From the NCBI GenBank assembly GCA_003096535.1, contig QEKJ01000009.1, positions 24,129 through 88,128 on the forward strand: 64,000 nucleotides of DNA, read 5' to 3'. A program made the position numbers and the translations under genes. The stretch's first letter is position 1; each line of letters opens with the position of its first letter. The notes under the pieces are model-generated. The model ran no database searches and was not told the DNA's origin. It saw only the letters and a program-made list of their open reading frames with translations. Of the stretch, positions 17,186-25,962 are shown in pieces. This DNA is from Agathobaculum butyriciproducens. Lineage in GTDB: Bacteria > Bacillota > Clostridia > Oscillospirales > Butyricicoccaceae.

Positions 17186-18316
17186 TTATTCGTTAGGCAC
17201 GCAATAGCTGCCGATTACTTTGATATAGGGAAGCTCCTCATGAAGCTGATACAGCAGGGACTGCACCGCATGGTCGCGCATATTGCCGGTGAAATCCACA
17301 TAGAACACATAGCACCACGGGCTGTCCTTAAGCGGACGCGAGTGGATTTCGGTCATGTCGATGCCGTAGTGCGCGATGGTGTCCAGCACGGTGATGAGCG
17401 TACCGGACGCATTGGGGATGTGGAATGCGATCTCGATGCGGTTATCCTCGGGCTGGCAGGTCAGCGTTCTGCTGACGGCGATAAAGCGTGTTTCGTTGTG
17501 CTGCATGTCGTTGATGCCCTCGGCGAGAATATCGAGACCGTAGCGCACAGCCGCCTCCTGCGAGCAGATGGCAGCAAGGCTCTTGTCGCCCTTTTTCTGC
17601 ACGTTCTGGGCCGCGATGGCGGTGTTCGCCACCTCGATGGCCTCCAGATCGTGCGCGGAAATGAAGCTGTGGCACTGCGGCAGCGCATGCGGATGCGAGC
17701 AGACGCGCTTGACATCCTCGAGCTTTGTGCCGGGCACCGCCGCCAGACAGTGCGAGATTTTCTTGATGTACGAGCGGTTGATGTACAGGTCGTAGTCGAG
17801 CAGGAGGTCATAGACTTCGCTGACCGTGCCTGCGGTTGTGTTCTCGACCGGCACAACGCCGATATCGGCCTTGCCGTCGCGGACGGACTGGAAAACCTGC
17901 TCCCAGGTGGGTACGTTCTGCGGTTCGCAGCTCGGGAACAGCGCACGCGCGGCCAGCTCCTGATACGCACCCGGGACCCCCTGATAGAACACGGTTTTCG
18001 GCTTTGCAAGCGTTTCTGCGGGATAGAACGGGAACTTTTCCGGCGTCTGACGGAGGATTTCGCTGTACTGGTACTCGCGGCTCGCGCGGATCATGCTCTG
18101 CAGAAGGGAAACGTACTTGAGCTGCAGCTCCTCCTCCATACCGGCGGAGCGCTTCTCAACGATTTCCGCTTCGCGGTCCGGCTTGTAGATTTTATCGTCC
18201 GACTGGGCCTTGGTCTTTGCGACCTCGAGCGCCAGCGACATACGCAGCAGGAACAGCTCTCGGATAGCGGAGTCAACGCGGTTGATATCCTGACGGATTT
18301 CGGGAAGTTCACGCAT
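17186..18316 (-). CDS. pheA: Bifunctional chorismate mutase / prephenate dehydratase (P-protein)
   Basis: 376 residues in the three-part P-protein order. An AroQ-type chorismate mutase helix bundle (about 1-90, DINRVDSAIRELFLLRM), prephenate dehydratase (about 105-285, with VPVENTTAGTV and the TRF motif in ETRFIAV), and a C-terminal ACT domain with the IHSRPLKD phenylalanine-binding motif. It turns chorismate into phenylpyruvate and should be feedback-inhibited by phenylalanine. It overlaps aroC by 8 bases. Its presence agrees with the phenylalanine T-box proposed for the cluster. Confidence 0.96.
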   Translation of the reverse strand: MRELPEIRQDINRVDSAIRELFLLRMSLALEVAKTKAQSDDKIYKPDREAEIVEKRSAGMEEELQLKYVSLLQSMIRASREYQYSEILRQTPEKFPFYPAETLAKPKTVFYQGVPGAYQELAARALFPSCEPQNVPTWEQVFQSVRDGKADIGVVPVENTTAGTVSEVYDLLLDYDLYINRSYIKKISHCLAAVPGTKLEDVKRVCSHPHALPQCHSFISAHDLEAIEVANTAIAAQNVQKKGDKSLAAICSQEAAVRYGLDILAEGINDMQHNETRFIAVSRTLTCQPEDNRIEIAFHIPNASGTLITVLDTIAHYGIDMTEIHSRPLKDSPWCYVFYVDFTGNMRDHAVQSLLYQLHEELPYIKVIGSYCVPNE

Positions 18317-19403
18317 GATAACCCTTCGCCTCCCTCAGAAGATCTGCCAATGCAACGGCACAGGCGGCCTCGACCACCGGCGCGGCGCGGGTGACGATGC
18401 ACGGGTCGTGGCGGCCGTGGATGGACAGCGGCTCGACCTTGCCGGTGCGGATGTTGAGCGTATCCTGCACCATGCCGATGGATGGCGTGGGCTTGATACA
18501 CGCGCGCACGATGAGCGGCATACCGCTCGTGATGCCGCCGAGGATGCCGCCGTTGTTGTTGGTTTCGGTCTTGATAACCCCGTTTTCCTCATAAAACGGG
18601 TCGTTTGCGTGCGAGCCGCGCAGAGCAGCGAAGGCAAAGCCTGCGCCGAACTCCACGCCCTTGACAGCGGGCACGCCGAACAGGATGGAGGACAGGCGGC
18701 TTTCCACGCTGTCGAGCATCGGGCTGCCGATACCGGCCGGCAGGCCGACAGCGGCGCACTCGATGACACCGCCGACCGAATCCTGCTCCTCACGCGCTTC
18801 CTCGATAGCGGCCAGCATGGCCTCGAGCGCACGCGGATTGTTCACCGGGTATTCGGCGTTCCGCAGCGCATCCAGCTGCTCGGCGGTGACTTCTACATCA
18901 TCAAACGGCATATCCTGAATCTGGGCGATGGACTGGATGTGCGAACCGACCGTCACACCCTGCTCCTTGAGCCACAGCTTGCACAGCGCACCGGCAAACA
19001 CCAGCGGAGCTGTCAGTCGGCCGGAGAAATGGCCGCCGCCGCGCGGGTCGTTGCAGGAATCGTAGCGCAGCATACCCGTGTAGTCTGCGTGGCCGGGACG
19101 CGGCTGCGCCGCCAGCTCGGCGTAGTCGTTCGAGCGCTGATTGGTGTTGCGGATGACGGCACAGATAGGCGTGCCGGTCGTTTTGCCGTTGTAGATGCCG
19201 GACTGAATTTCCGGCCTGTCCGGCTCCTTGCGCGCGGTGGACTGCTTGTTGCGGCCCGGTGCACGGCGCTCCATCTCGCGCAGGACAAACGCCTCGTCAT
19301 ACATAACACCGGACGGGAATCCGTCGATCACAACGCCGATGCCTGTGCCGTGCGATTCACCGAAAATGGAAATTTTGATTGTATTGCCCCAGGTAGAACC
19401 CAT
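18309..19403 (-). CDS. aroC: Chorismate synthase
   Basis: 364 residues. Start GSTWGNTIKISIFGESHG is the conserved FMN/EPSP-binding N-terminus; RPGHADYTG and RYDSCNDPRGGGHFSGR are further signatures. It removes phosphate from EPSP to give chorismate, using reduced FMN. A very good Shine-Dalgarno (AAGGAGGGAG) precedes ATG 19403, 12 bases behind the aroB stop. Confidence 0.97.
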   Translation of the reverse strand: MGSTWGNTIKISIFGESHGTGIGVVIDGFPSGVMYDEAFVLREMERRAPGRNKQSTARKEPDRPEIQSGIYNGKTTGTPICAVIRNTNQRSNDYAELAAQPRPGHADYTGMLRYDSCNDPRGGGHFSGRLTAPLVFAGALCKLWLKEQGVTVGSHIQSIAQIQDMPFDDVEVTAEQLDALRNAEYPVNNPRALEAMLAAIEEAREEQDSVGGVIECAAVGLPAGIGSPMLDSVESRLSSILFGVPAVKGVEFGAGFAFAALRGSHANDPFYEENGVIKTETNNNGGILGGITSGMPLIVRACIKPTPSIGMVQDTLNIRTGKVEPLSIHGRHDPCIVTRAAPVVEAACAVALADLLREAKGYHA

Positions 19404-19415
19404 GCTTCTCCCTCC

Positions 19416-20459
19416 TTACAGCTTCAGAACGTATTCGTGCAGCTTTTCTGCATCAATCGGGGTAATTTCTGCCCGACCGGCTTCGCGCACGAGAATAAAG
19501 TTGACCGTTGCGCCGAATTTCTTTTTGTCCGACAGCAGAGCATTAAAGATGGCTTCGCGGTCGTAGTTCAGCTCGGTCGGCAGACCGATGTGCTTCAGAA
19601 TGTCGATGAGCGGCGCGGTCAAATCCTCGTTGCCCAGCAGGGCAGAGAGGCGCATCGCGGCCACCATGCCGATGGCGACGGCCTGACCGTGGGTGAGGTC
19701 GGTGTAGTTTCCGAGCTTCTCTGCTGCATGGCCGATGGTGTGGCCGAAGTTCAGGATCATGCGAAGTCCGGTGTCGTGCTCGTCGATGGCAACTACATCG
19801 CGTTTGATCTTAACGCACTCGTAAATAATATTCTCAATGTTGGACTTGTAGTCCGGCTGAGAAACCATCGTCAGGATTTCCCGGTTGGAAATGTAGCCGT
19901 ACTTAACGACCTCGGCCATGCCGTCCGCAAAGGTGCTGTCCGGCAGGGAAGCGAGCACATTCGGGTCGATGAGCACGAGCCGCGGCTGATAGAACGCGCC
20001 AACGAGGTTTTTGCCCTCGGGCAGATCCACGCCGGTCTTGCCGCCAACCGAGGAATCTACTTGCGCGAGCAGCGTGGTCGGGATCTGACACAGCGACACG
20101 CCGCGTAGGAAGGTCGCCGCGGCAAAGCCGGTGATGTCGCCGACAACACCGCCGCCGAGCGCGATGATCAAATCCTTGCGGGTCATGCCGGCGGCCAGCA
20201 GATCATGGTAAATACCTTCGACCGTGGAAAGCTGCTTGTGCTCCTCACCGGCGGGAATGACCGTGTGCGTCACCGGCAGGGAGAACTGCTTTTCCAGCTT
20301 TTCGAGATACAGCGGCGCTACCGTTGAATCCGATACGATATGCACGCGGCTAGGCGAAAAGGTTTCGAGGATTACCGCGCCTGCACGGTCCAGCAATCCG
20401 GTTTCGATATGAATTTCGGACACGCCGTTCGCGCCCGTCAGACTCAGCGTTTCTGCCAT
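19416..20459 (-). CDS. aroB: 3-dehydroquinate synthase
   Basis: 347 residues. NAD-binding GGGVVGDITGF, the PTTLLAQVDSSVGGKTG block and the metal ligands in NFGHTIGHA are all present. It cyclises DAHP to 3-dehydroquinate. It heads the second part of the aromatic cluster, separated from aroF by about 140 bases that hold a promoter-like sequence and a hairpin. Confidence 0.97.
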   Translation of the reverse strand: MAETLSLTGANGVSEIHIETGLLDRAGAVILETFSPSRVHIVSDSTVAPLYLEKLEKQFSLPVTHTVIPAGEEHKQLSTVEGIYHDLLAAGMTRKDLIIALGGGVVGDITGFAAATFLRGVSLCQIPTTLLAQVDSSVGGKTGVDLPEGKNLVGAFYQPRLVLIDPNVLASLPDSTFADGMAEVVKYGYISNREILTMVSQPDYKSNIENIIYECVKIKRDVVAIDEHDTGLRMILNFGHTIGHAAEKLGNYTDLTHGQAVAIGMVAAMRLSALLGNEDLTAPLIDILKHIGLPTELNYDREAIFNALLSDKKKFGATVNFILVREAGRAEITPIDAEKLHEYVLKL

Positions 20460-20550
20460 TTTTACAACACCCTTTTGGTTGAATTAGTAATGAGGAATTC
20501 GTAATTAGTCGGTGCGAAACCGGATTACTGATTCCCGTATATTTGCGAAA

Positions 20551-20574
20551 GAGGTCGGTGGAACACCGACCTCC
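20551..20574 (-). terminator. Weak terminator or attenuator between aroF and aroB
   Basis: Perfect ten-base stem GAGGTCGGTG/CACCGACCTC, but only a short TTT follows on the minus strand. It lies downstream of the promoter-like sequence at the end of aroF. Neighbouring sequence (about 20475-20545) looks like degraded intergenic repeat, with AATTAGTAATGAGG-type words. Confidence 0.45.
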
Positions 20575-20585
20575 GGCTATGTTAC

Positions 20586-20615
20586 ATTATAATATGTATC
20601 AGATTTCTCTGTCAA
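20586..20615 (-). promoter_or_regulatory. Second promoter at the 3' end of aroF, reading into aroB
   Basis: TTGACA (20610-20615, inside the last codons of aroF) and TATAAT (20586-20591), spacing 18. A perfect pair of hexamers, so aroB-aroC-pheA-aroA-aroE/K may be expressed apart from the T-box. Confidence 0.6.
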
Positions 20616-21615
20616 CTGCCGCTGCAACTGCGCGCAGTGCGTTCATGGTGTGGTGGAACGAATCGTAGGTCAGCGACTGTGCACCGTCAGACAGAGCGTG
20701 TGCAGGATCGTTGTGAACCTCGATCATCAGACCGTCCGCACCGGCTGCAACAGCAGCCTTTGCCAGCGGCTCGACCATCCAGTAAATGCCGCCTGCATGG
20801 GACGGGTCAACGACGACCGGCAGATGGCTCATGCGCTTGAGTACCGGAACAGCGGAAATATCGAGTGTGTTGCGGGTGTACTTCTCGTAGGTGCGGATGC
20901 CGCGCTCGCAGAGGATAACGTTCTCGTTGCCGCCCGCCATGATATACTCGGCGCTCATCAGAAACTCCTCCATGGTGTTCGCGAAGCCGCGCTTGAGCAG
21001 GATGGGCTTGCGGGTCTGGCCGAGCTCCTTCAGCAGCTCGAAGTTCTGCATATTGCGTGCGCCGACCTGGAAGCAGTCGCACTTGTCCATGAAGATGTCG
21101 ATATGCGCCGGATTGGTGATCTCGGTAACGACCGGCAGAGCGGTTGCTTCGTGTGCCTTGTGCAGCAGCTCCAGACCCTCGGCCTTCAGGCCCTGGAAAG
21201 AGTACGGGGAAGAGCGCGGCTTCCACGCGCCGCCGCGGAGAACGGTCGCGCCGTCCGCCTGAACGTGCTTAGCAACGTCGATGATCTGCTCCTCGCTCTC
21301 GACCGAGCACGGACCTGCCATTACAACCAGCTTCTTGCCGCCGACAACAACGCCCGGTGCAATCTCAACGACAGAGTTGTCCGGATGGAACTTGCGGTTT
21401 GCCAGCTTGAACGGCTCCTGCACCTTGATGATGTTCTCGACCTGCGGGTCAAGCATGAGTGCGTCCTTGTCAACAGCGCCGGTGTCGCCGACCAGACCGA
21501 TAACGATGGTGTCCTCGCCGTAGATCGGGTTTGCCTTTACGTTCCAGCGCTCGATGTGCTGGGACAGCTCCTCAACGTGCTCATGGGTCGTGCCCTGCTT
21601 CATAATGATGATCAT
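20599..21615 (-). CDS. aroF: 3-deoxy-7-phosphoheptulonate synthase (type I, with N-terminal regulatory domain)
   Basis: 338 residues. The first 70 or so form a ferredoxin-like/ACT-like regulatory domain as in Thermotoga-type DAHP synthase; the barrel carries MAGPCSVES, GGAWKPRSSPYSFQG, the KRGFANTMEEF region and VDPSHAGG. It condenses PEP with erythrose 4-phosphate, the entry step to aromatic amino acids, and the N-domain predicts allosteric inhibition by Tyr or Phe. GGAG lies nine bases before ATG 21615. It is the first gene behind the T-box leader. Confidence 0.96.
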   Translation of the reverse strand: MIIIMKQGTTHEHVEELSQHIERWNVKANPIYGEDTIVIGLVGDTGAVDKDALMLDPQVENIIKVQEPFKLANRKFHPDNSVVEIAPGVVVGGKKLVVMAGPCSVESEEQIIDVAKHVQADGATVLRGGAWKPRSSPYSFQGLKAEGLELLHKAHEATALPVVTEITNPAHIDIFMDKCDCFQVGARNMQNFELLKELGQTRKPILLKRGFANTMEEFLMSAEYIMAGGNENVILCERGIRTYEKYTRNTLDISAVPVLKRMSHLPVVVDPSHAGGIYWMVEPLAKAAVAAGADGLMIEVHNDPAHALSDGAQSLTYDSFHHTMNALRAVAAAVDREI

Positions 21616-21669
21616 GTTGTGTATCTCCTTTATATAGGTGGTATTTGCTGTTTGTCACGGCGGAATGGG

Positions 21670-21951
21670 TATAAAAAAAGCCCTTCATCCACAAAGAGGG
21701 ACGAAAGACAAACGGTTCCGCGGTACCACCCACATTCGGCATCATAATGCCGCACTTTTTCGGATACAAATATATCCTATCCCTGTAACGGAGGAAATCC
21801 GTCAGCGCCTAATTCGATAGGGTTCAGCGCCGCAGCTCAGGAGGGAACTTCATCGTACCGGCGTCTGCGTCCGTTTCCAGTCATGCCGGACACTCCCTGA
21901 AAGCCGCACTTGGAACGATTACTTTCCTCTGTCATCGCTTTGTGCAATATT
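21670..21951 (-). ncRNA. T-box leader, probably phenylalanine-specific, of aroF
   Basis: On the minus strand the leader has the Stem I start GATGACAGAGGAAAGTA (21920-21936), a distal apex region, and the highly conserved T-box GGTGGTACCGCG (21719-21730), followed by a terminator-like helix and a run of T (about 21670-21700). In the position where this leader class carries its specifier, after CGATGAAG and before CCTCCTGAG, the triplet is TTC (21845-21847), Phe. Uncharged tRNA-Phe would then stabilise the antiterminator and raise aroF expression. The class is certain; the specifier is inferred from pattern, not from a full fold. Confidence 0.92.
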
Positions 21952-21958
21952 TGTGTTT

Positions 21959-21987
21959 ATTATATCGCTGGACGGGCGAGTTGTCAA
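21959..21987 (-). promoter_or_regulatory. Promoter of the aroF T-box transcript
   Basis: Perfect consensus TTGACA (21982-21987) and TATAAT (21959-21964) with 17-base spacing on the minus strand; predicted start close to 21951. Confidence 0.88.
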
Positions 21988-22088
21988 TGACTAATTTGAC
22001 ATGGTTCGATGGAAAAATGCATAAATTTTCATATATTCTGACAAGTCCCTGGCCTTCCGCACGTCAAGCGGATGTGTAATCTTATCTC

Positions 22089-22160
22089 GTAGGGGAGCAC
22101 AGTGTGCTCCCGCACAACGCTAAGTTTAATGTGTATTGGGCGCACACTGTGCGCCCCTAC
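22089..22160. repeat. R3 palindromic intergenic repeat
   Basis: Inverted repeat bounded by GTAGGGG and CCCCTAC. It contains two nested palindromes, GGGAGCACAGTGTGCTCCC and GGGCGCACACTGTGCGCCC. A single related palindrome (GTAGGAGAGCACAGTGTGCT...) occurs at 62378-62400. The remaining intergenic sequence (21988-22362) holds another palindrome, GCGGGATGA/TCATCCCGC at 22241-22260, and no gene that I can support. Confidence 0.7.
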
Positions 22161-22368
22161 GGTTATGCAATATGCCGGTGATTGCAATTTTTGATACCAT
22201 GTAAATTTTATCTATAATCCGGTGGTTTGTTTGGGAAACAGCGGGATGAGGTCATCCCGCCCTGCAATATAGATTGGAAATGAAGAATAATGGTCAATCA
22301 CAACATCCATTCTCAATTTTCAATTACTCCTTCTACTCCGTTCTGCTCCTGCATAGGTTATAGTGGTG

Positions 22369-23271
22369 ATGAAAATGGACAAACGAAAAGCGGCCTTCCG
22401 GCAGGCGATTTCGTGCCTGCCGCCGATACGGCGGGCACAGCTGGAGCAGCTGGACAGGCCGGAGGACATCGAGGAATTACGCTTTCGCGCGGGACAGCCG
22501 CCTGCGGCGAGAACCGCCGTCGGAGAGCGGCCGCTCCCGCTTGAGGCGGTCACATCGGCGGAGCTGCGCGAGATGCTCAGCCGCGCCGCGCAGTATTCCG
22601 TGCATAGTTATACAGACAGTCTGCGGCACGGCTTCCTGACGTTATCCGGCGGGCATCGACTGGGCATCTGCGGCACAGCCGCCGAAGAGGACGGCCGCGT
22701 TCTGGGTGTGCGCGGCCTGAGTTCAATCAACCTGCGTATTGCACATCAAGCTGAGGATTTACAGGCGCAGATCGCCCGCTGGATAGGAACGGACGAGCCA
22801 CAGTCTGCCTTGCTCCTGTCACCGCCGGGATATGGCAAGACAACTTTGCTGAGAGAGTGGGTGCGCTACTTCTCCGACCGCGGTTTCACTGCTGCGATTG
22901 CGGACGAGCGCAGCGAGATTGCCGCTCTCGCGGACGGCGTACCGCAGCTTGCAGTTGGACGCTGCACGGATGTGATGGAAGGCTGCTCAAAATGGCAGGC
23001 GGCGGTCATGCTGCTCAAAACCATGTCGCCTGCCCTGCTCGCTCTTGATGAAATTACTGCGCCTGAGGACGCAAAGGCGGTATCGCTCTGCACGCACTGC
23101 GGAACGGCAGTGATTGCGTGTGCACACGCGGCCGGACTGGATGATCTGCGGCAGCGGCCGATCTACCGTGAGCTGCTCGCGCTCGGCGCATTTCATCAGG
23201 CGGTTATTATCGAAAAACAGGACGGACAGCGGGTCTACCGCATGGAACGATGGGAGGAGACGAAATGTTAA
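22369..23271 (+). CDS. spoIIIAA: Stage III sporulation protein AA (ATPase)
   Basis: 300 residues; secretion-ATPase-like RecA fold. Walker A PPGYGKTTLLREW (about 146), Walker B ALLALDEITAPEDA (about 221). The family works inside the mother cell with the SpoIIIA channel that links it to the forespore and is needed for late sigma-G activity. Start is uncertain: GTG 22363, GTG 22366, ATG 22369 and ATG 22375 are all in frame, and no strong Shine-Dalgarno is visible. First gene of the complete eight-gene spoIIIA operon. Confidence 0.93.
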   Translation: MKMDKRKAAFRQAISCLPPIRRAQLEQLDRPEDIEELRFRAGQPPAARTAVGERPLPLEAVTSAELREMLSRAAQYSVHSYTDSLRHGFLTLSGGHRLGICGTAAEEDGRVLGVRGLSSINLRIAHQAEDLQAQIARWIGTDEPQSALLLSPPGYGKTTLLREWVRYFSDRGFTAAIADERSEIAALADGVPQLAVGRCTDVMEGCSKWQAAVMLLKTMSPALLALDEITAPEDAKAVSLCTHCGTAVIACAHAAGLDDLRQRPIYRELLALGAFHQAVIIEKQDGQRVYRMERWEETKC

Positions 23272-23783
23272 AGCTGATCGGTTCGGTGATGGTGTTCGGC
23301 TCATGTGCGGCGCTCGGACTGTCCGCGCGGCAAAATCTGCGGCGCAGAGTGGCGGCGGCAGACGCCATGCTGCTTGCGCTCGGTCTTATCCGCAGCGAGA
23401 TTTCCGGAAGACGGACACCCATGCCGGAAATTGTCGGCCTGCTGACGGAAAACGAGCAGCCGATCGTCCGCAAAATCTTTCGCACGCTGCAGCGCCGCCT
23501 GCGGGAGCAGAACGGTCTGTCGCTCGGCTACCTGTGGCGCAGCACCTTGCGGGACTGCCGTGCACAGGTCGGACTGGGCACGCAGGAATGCGACATTCTG
23601 TGCGACGCCGCAAACTACTTAGGCCGCTACGACGCGGACGAGCAGCTGACCGGACTGTCGCAGGTGGAGCGGCGGCTGGCGGCCTCGCGGGAGGCGGCGC
23701 AGGAGGATTTGGCAAATCGGGGAAATCTGTACCGTACCTGCGGCATCGCGCTCGGTCTGCTGGTGATTCTGGTGCTGATCTAA
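23265..23783 (+). CDS. spoIIIAB: Stage III sporulation protein AB
   Basis: 172 residues with an N-terminal hydrophobic segment, a basic middle that includes the LALGLIRSEISGRRTPMPEI block, and a C-terminal membrane segment ending in LGLLVILVLI. This is the arrangement of SpoIIIAB, a GspF-like inner-membrane component. ATG 23265 has GGGAGGAG upstream and overlaps spoIIIAA by 7 bases. Confidence 0.92.
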   Translation: MLKLIGSVMVFGSCAALGLSARQNLRRRVAAADAMLLALGLIRSEISGRRTPMPEIVGLLTENEQPIVRKIFRTLQRRLREQNGLSLGYLWRSTLRDCRAQVGLGTQECDILCDAANYLGRYDADEQLTGLSQVERRLAASREAAQEDLANRGNLYRTCGIALGLLVILVLI

Positions 23784-23796
23784 GCGGAGGAAAACG

Positions 23797-23991
23797 ATGG
23801 ATGTTGATCTGATTTTCCGCATTGCGGCGGTAGGAATTTTAGTGGCGGTGCTCGGACAGCTGCTCTCCCGCTCGGGCAGGGAGGAGCAGGCGCTGATGAC
23901 GACACTCGCGGGTTTAATTGTCGTTTTGATGCTGATTGTTCAGGAAATCGACCGCCTGTTCACCATGATGAAAAATGTATTCGGGTTTTGA
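23797..23991 (+). CDS. spoIIIAC: Stage III sporulation protein AC
   Basis: 64 residues, the usual size. Two membrane helices separated by a short polar loop, with the family pattern MDVDLIFRIAAVGI and VQEIDRLF near the end. Good Shine-Dalgarno (GCGGAGG) upstream. Follows spoIIIAB by 13 bases. Confidence 0.93.
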   Translation: MDVDLIFRIAAVGILVAVLGQLLSRSGREEQALMTTLAGLIVVLMLIVQEIDRLFTMMKNVFGF

Positions 23992-23993
23992 CG

Positions 23994-24380
23994 ATGGAAT
24001 TAGGCTTGATTTGCGGCATTGTCCTTGCGGCGCTCACGCTGTCGCTGGTGCTGAAAAAGGACGCGCCCGCTATCGCGTTTCTGCTGGTGCTGACGGCAGG
24101 GGTGATTTTACTTTTGCGGGTGTTCAGCGCGGCCGGAAGTGCGGCGCAGCGTTTTTCTGGTCTGCTCTCGCAGTGCGGCTTGGATTCCGCGCTGTATCTG
24201 CCGGTGTGCAAGGCAGTCGGTGTGGCGGTCGTGGTGCGGATTACAGCTGCGCTTTGCCGGGATGCCGGTCAGTCCGCGCTTGCCGCCAAGGTGGAGATTG
24301 CAGGCGCTGTCCTGACGCTTTCTGTGTGCCTACCGCTTTTCGAGCAGGTGCTCGACCTTATTACGGAGTGGGCAGTATGA
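23994..24380 (+). CDS. spoIIIAD: Stage III sporulation protein AD
   Basis: 128 residues, about four membrane segments; KKDAPAIAFLLVL and the final FEQVLDLI are typical of SpoIIIAD. The ATG follows the spoIIIAC stop at once, and the stop overlaps the next start (ATGA), so translation is coupled. Confidence 0.92.
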   Translation: MELGLICGIVLAALTLSLVLKKDAPAIAFLLVLTAGVILLLRVFSAAGSAAQRFSGLLSQCGLDSALYLPVCKAVGVAVVVRITAALCRDAGQSALAAKVEIAGAVLTLSVCLPLFEQVLDLITEWAV

Positions 24381-25489
24381 GCAAATGCAAACTGGCGCTG
24401 AATGCCATTCTCGTGCTCCTGCTGTTCCTGCCGTTCGCGCATGCGGCTGTGAGTGAGGAACAGGTGCAGTCAGTCGGCGGCAGCAGTCTGACTGACGCTA
24501 TGCCGAACAGTGCGCGGCAATACCTTGACGGTGTATCGCCGGAAAACGCGGACACGCTGTCGGATTCGGTCTCCCGCGTGCTGGAAAACATGACCTCGGA
24601 CAGCCAAAGTGCGATTCGGACTGCACTGGGCGGACTATTGCGCGTAGCCGTGATTGTGCTGCTGGCCTCGGCGGCGCGCGGCTTTTCTGCGGCGGCGGGC
24701 GGCGAGGCCAACGACTGGATCGACATGGCGGCGGCACTTGGCTGTGCGGCAGTGCTCCTGCGGGATTTCACGGGTGTGCTGTCGCTCTGCCGCGACACGC
24801 TCGACCAGATCAGCGTGTTTTCGGGCACACTTCAGCCGGTGCTCGCCACCGTACTTGCGACCGGCGGCAACACGGCGACCGCAACCGTTCTGCAGGCGGC
24901 AACCATGGTAGTGTTCGACCTGGTGATACGGCTGGTGAACGCCCTGCTTGTTCCGGCGGCGTGCGCCTATCTTGCCATCACGGCGGTGGATGCCGCGGCA
25001 GGCAACGGCATGCTGCGCGGCATCGCAGACGGCATAAAATCCCTGACCTCGGGTGTACTTAAACTCATTTTAACGCTGTTCACCGCATATCTTGCGATAG
25101 CGGGCGGTGTTTCCGGCAACGTGGACCGCATGACGCTAAAGACTGCGAAACTTGCCGTGTCCGGTGCGGTTCCGGTGGTCGGCGGTGTGATTTCGGACGC
25201 GACCGAAACCATGCTGTCCGGTGCAGCTCTGCTGCGCGGCTCGATCGGCATTTTCGGGATGCTGTGTGTAGCGGCTATCTGCTTTGTGCCGTTTGTTCGA
25301 GCGGGAGCAAGCTATTTGTGCTACAAGGCGGGGGCTGCCGTACTCTCGCCGCTGTGCTCGGACGGCATGAAGCGGTTCCTCGAAAACGTAGGCACCGGCT
25401 TTGGTCTGCTGCTCGGCATGCTGAGCACCTGCTGTATGATTTTATTCCTCGAACTCGTGTATATGGTGGCGATGGTGAAACCAATATGA
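24377..25489 (+). CDS. spoIIIAE: Stage III sporulation protein AE
   Basis: 370 residues with a signal peptide-like start (LALNAILVLLLFLPFAHA), a soluble N-part and about seven to eight hydrophobic segments, the SpoIIIAE layout. ATG 24377 overlaps the spoIIIAD stop in ATGA. Predicted large polytopic component of the feeding-tube channel between mother cell and forespore. Confidence 0.92.
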   Translation: MSKCKLALNAILVLLLFLPFAHAAVSEEQVQSVGGSSLTDAMPNSARQYLDGVSPENADTLSDSVSRVLENMTSDSQSAIRTALGGLLRVAVIVLLASAARGFSAAAGGEANDWIDMAAALGCAAVLLRDFTGVLSLCRDTLDQISVFSGTLQPVLATVLATGGNTATATVLQAATMVVFDLVIRLVNALLVPAACAYLAITAVDAAAGNGMLRGIADGIKSLTSGVLKLILTLFTAYLAIAGGVSGNVDRMTLKTAKLAVSGAVPVVGGVISDATETMLSGAALLRGSIGIFGMLCVAAICFVPFVRAGASYLCYKAGAAVLSPLCSDGMKRFLENVGTGFGLLLGMLSTCCMILFLELVYMVAMVKPI

Positions 25490-25962
25490 CTGAATTAATG
25501 CAAACGATATTACTGCGCGTGACGATCGCGGGAGCCGTGTCCGCGATGGCGCTCAAACTGGCGGGCGGCGGGGCCTTAAAAGAGGTTGTGCGGACAGCCG
25601 CCGGTCTGCTCATGCTGCTGGCGCTCCTGCAGCCGCTGGCCGGACTGCATGTGCTGTCGTGGAACTGGCAGGGGAGCGTCTCGCAGAGCGACATAGACGA
25701 AATGCAGGCGCGCAACATGCAGACCACAATGAGCACGGTCGCGGCGAGCATTGCGAAGGCGGTGCAGCAGCGTGCGGAGGAAGCCGGTATTCCGTGCACG
25801 GTGAATGTGGAGATGGCGAATGATGCGGACGGACTGCTGCAGGTCGATAAAGTGACCGTGTACTACGACAGTACAGCGGCGAATCGCCTGTCCGAGCTGC
25901 AAAGTCTGCTGACCAAGGAATGCGGCGTACCCGCAGAACGACAGGAGCTGATCGCAAGATGA
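25486..25962 (+). CDS. spoIIIAF: Stage III sporulation protein AF
   Basis: 158 residues. Two N-terminal membrane helices (ITVAGAV-like segment and AAGLLMLLALLQPL) followed by a soluble ring-forming-type domain with the VDKVTVYY strand. Starts in an ATGA overlap with spoIIIAE and ends in another with spoIIIAG. Confidence 0.9.
   Translation: MTELMQTILLRVTIAGAVSAMALKLAGGGALKEVVRTAAGLLMLLALLQPLAGLHVLSWNWQGSVSQSDIDEMQARNMQTTMSTVAASIAKAVQQRAEEAGIPCTVNVEMANDADGLLQVDKVTVYYDSTAANRLSELQSLLTKECGVPAERQELIAR

Noticed and set aside
22080..22270. CRISPR array from the tandem palindromes
   Set aside because: Only two related palindromes in inverted arrangement, no regular direct repeats or spacers, no cas genes in the window.
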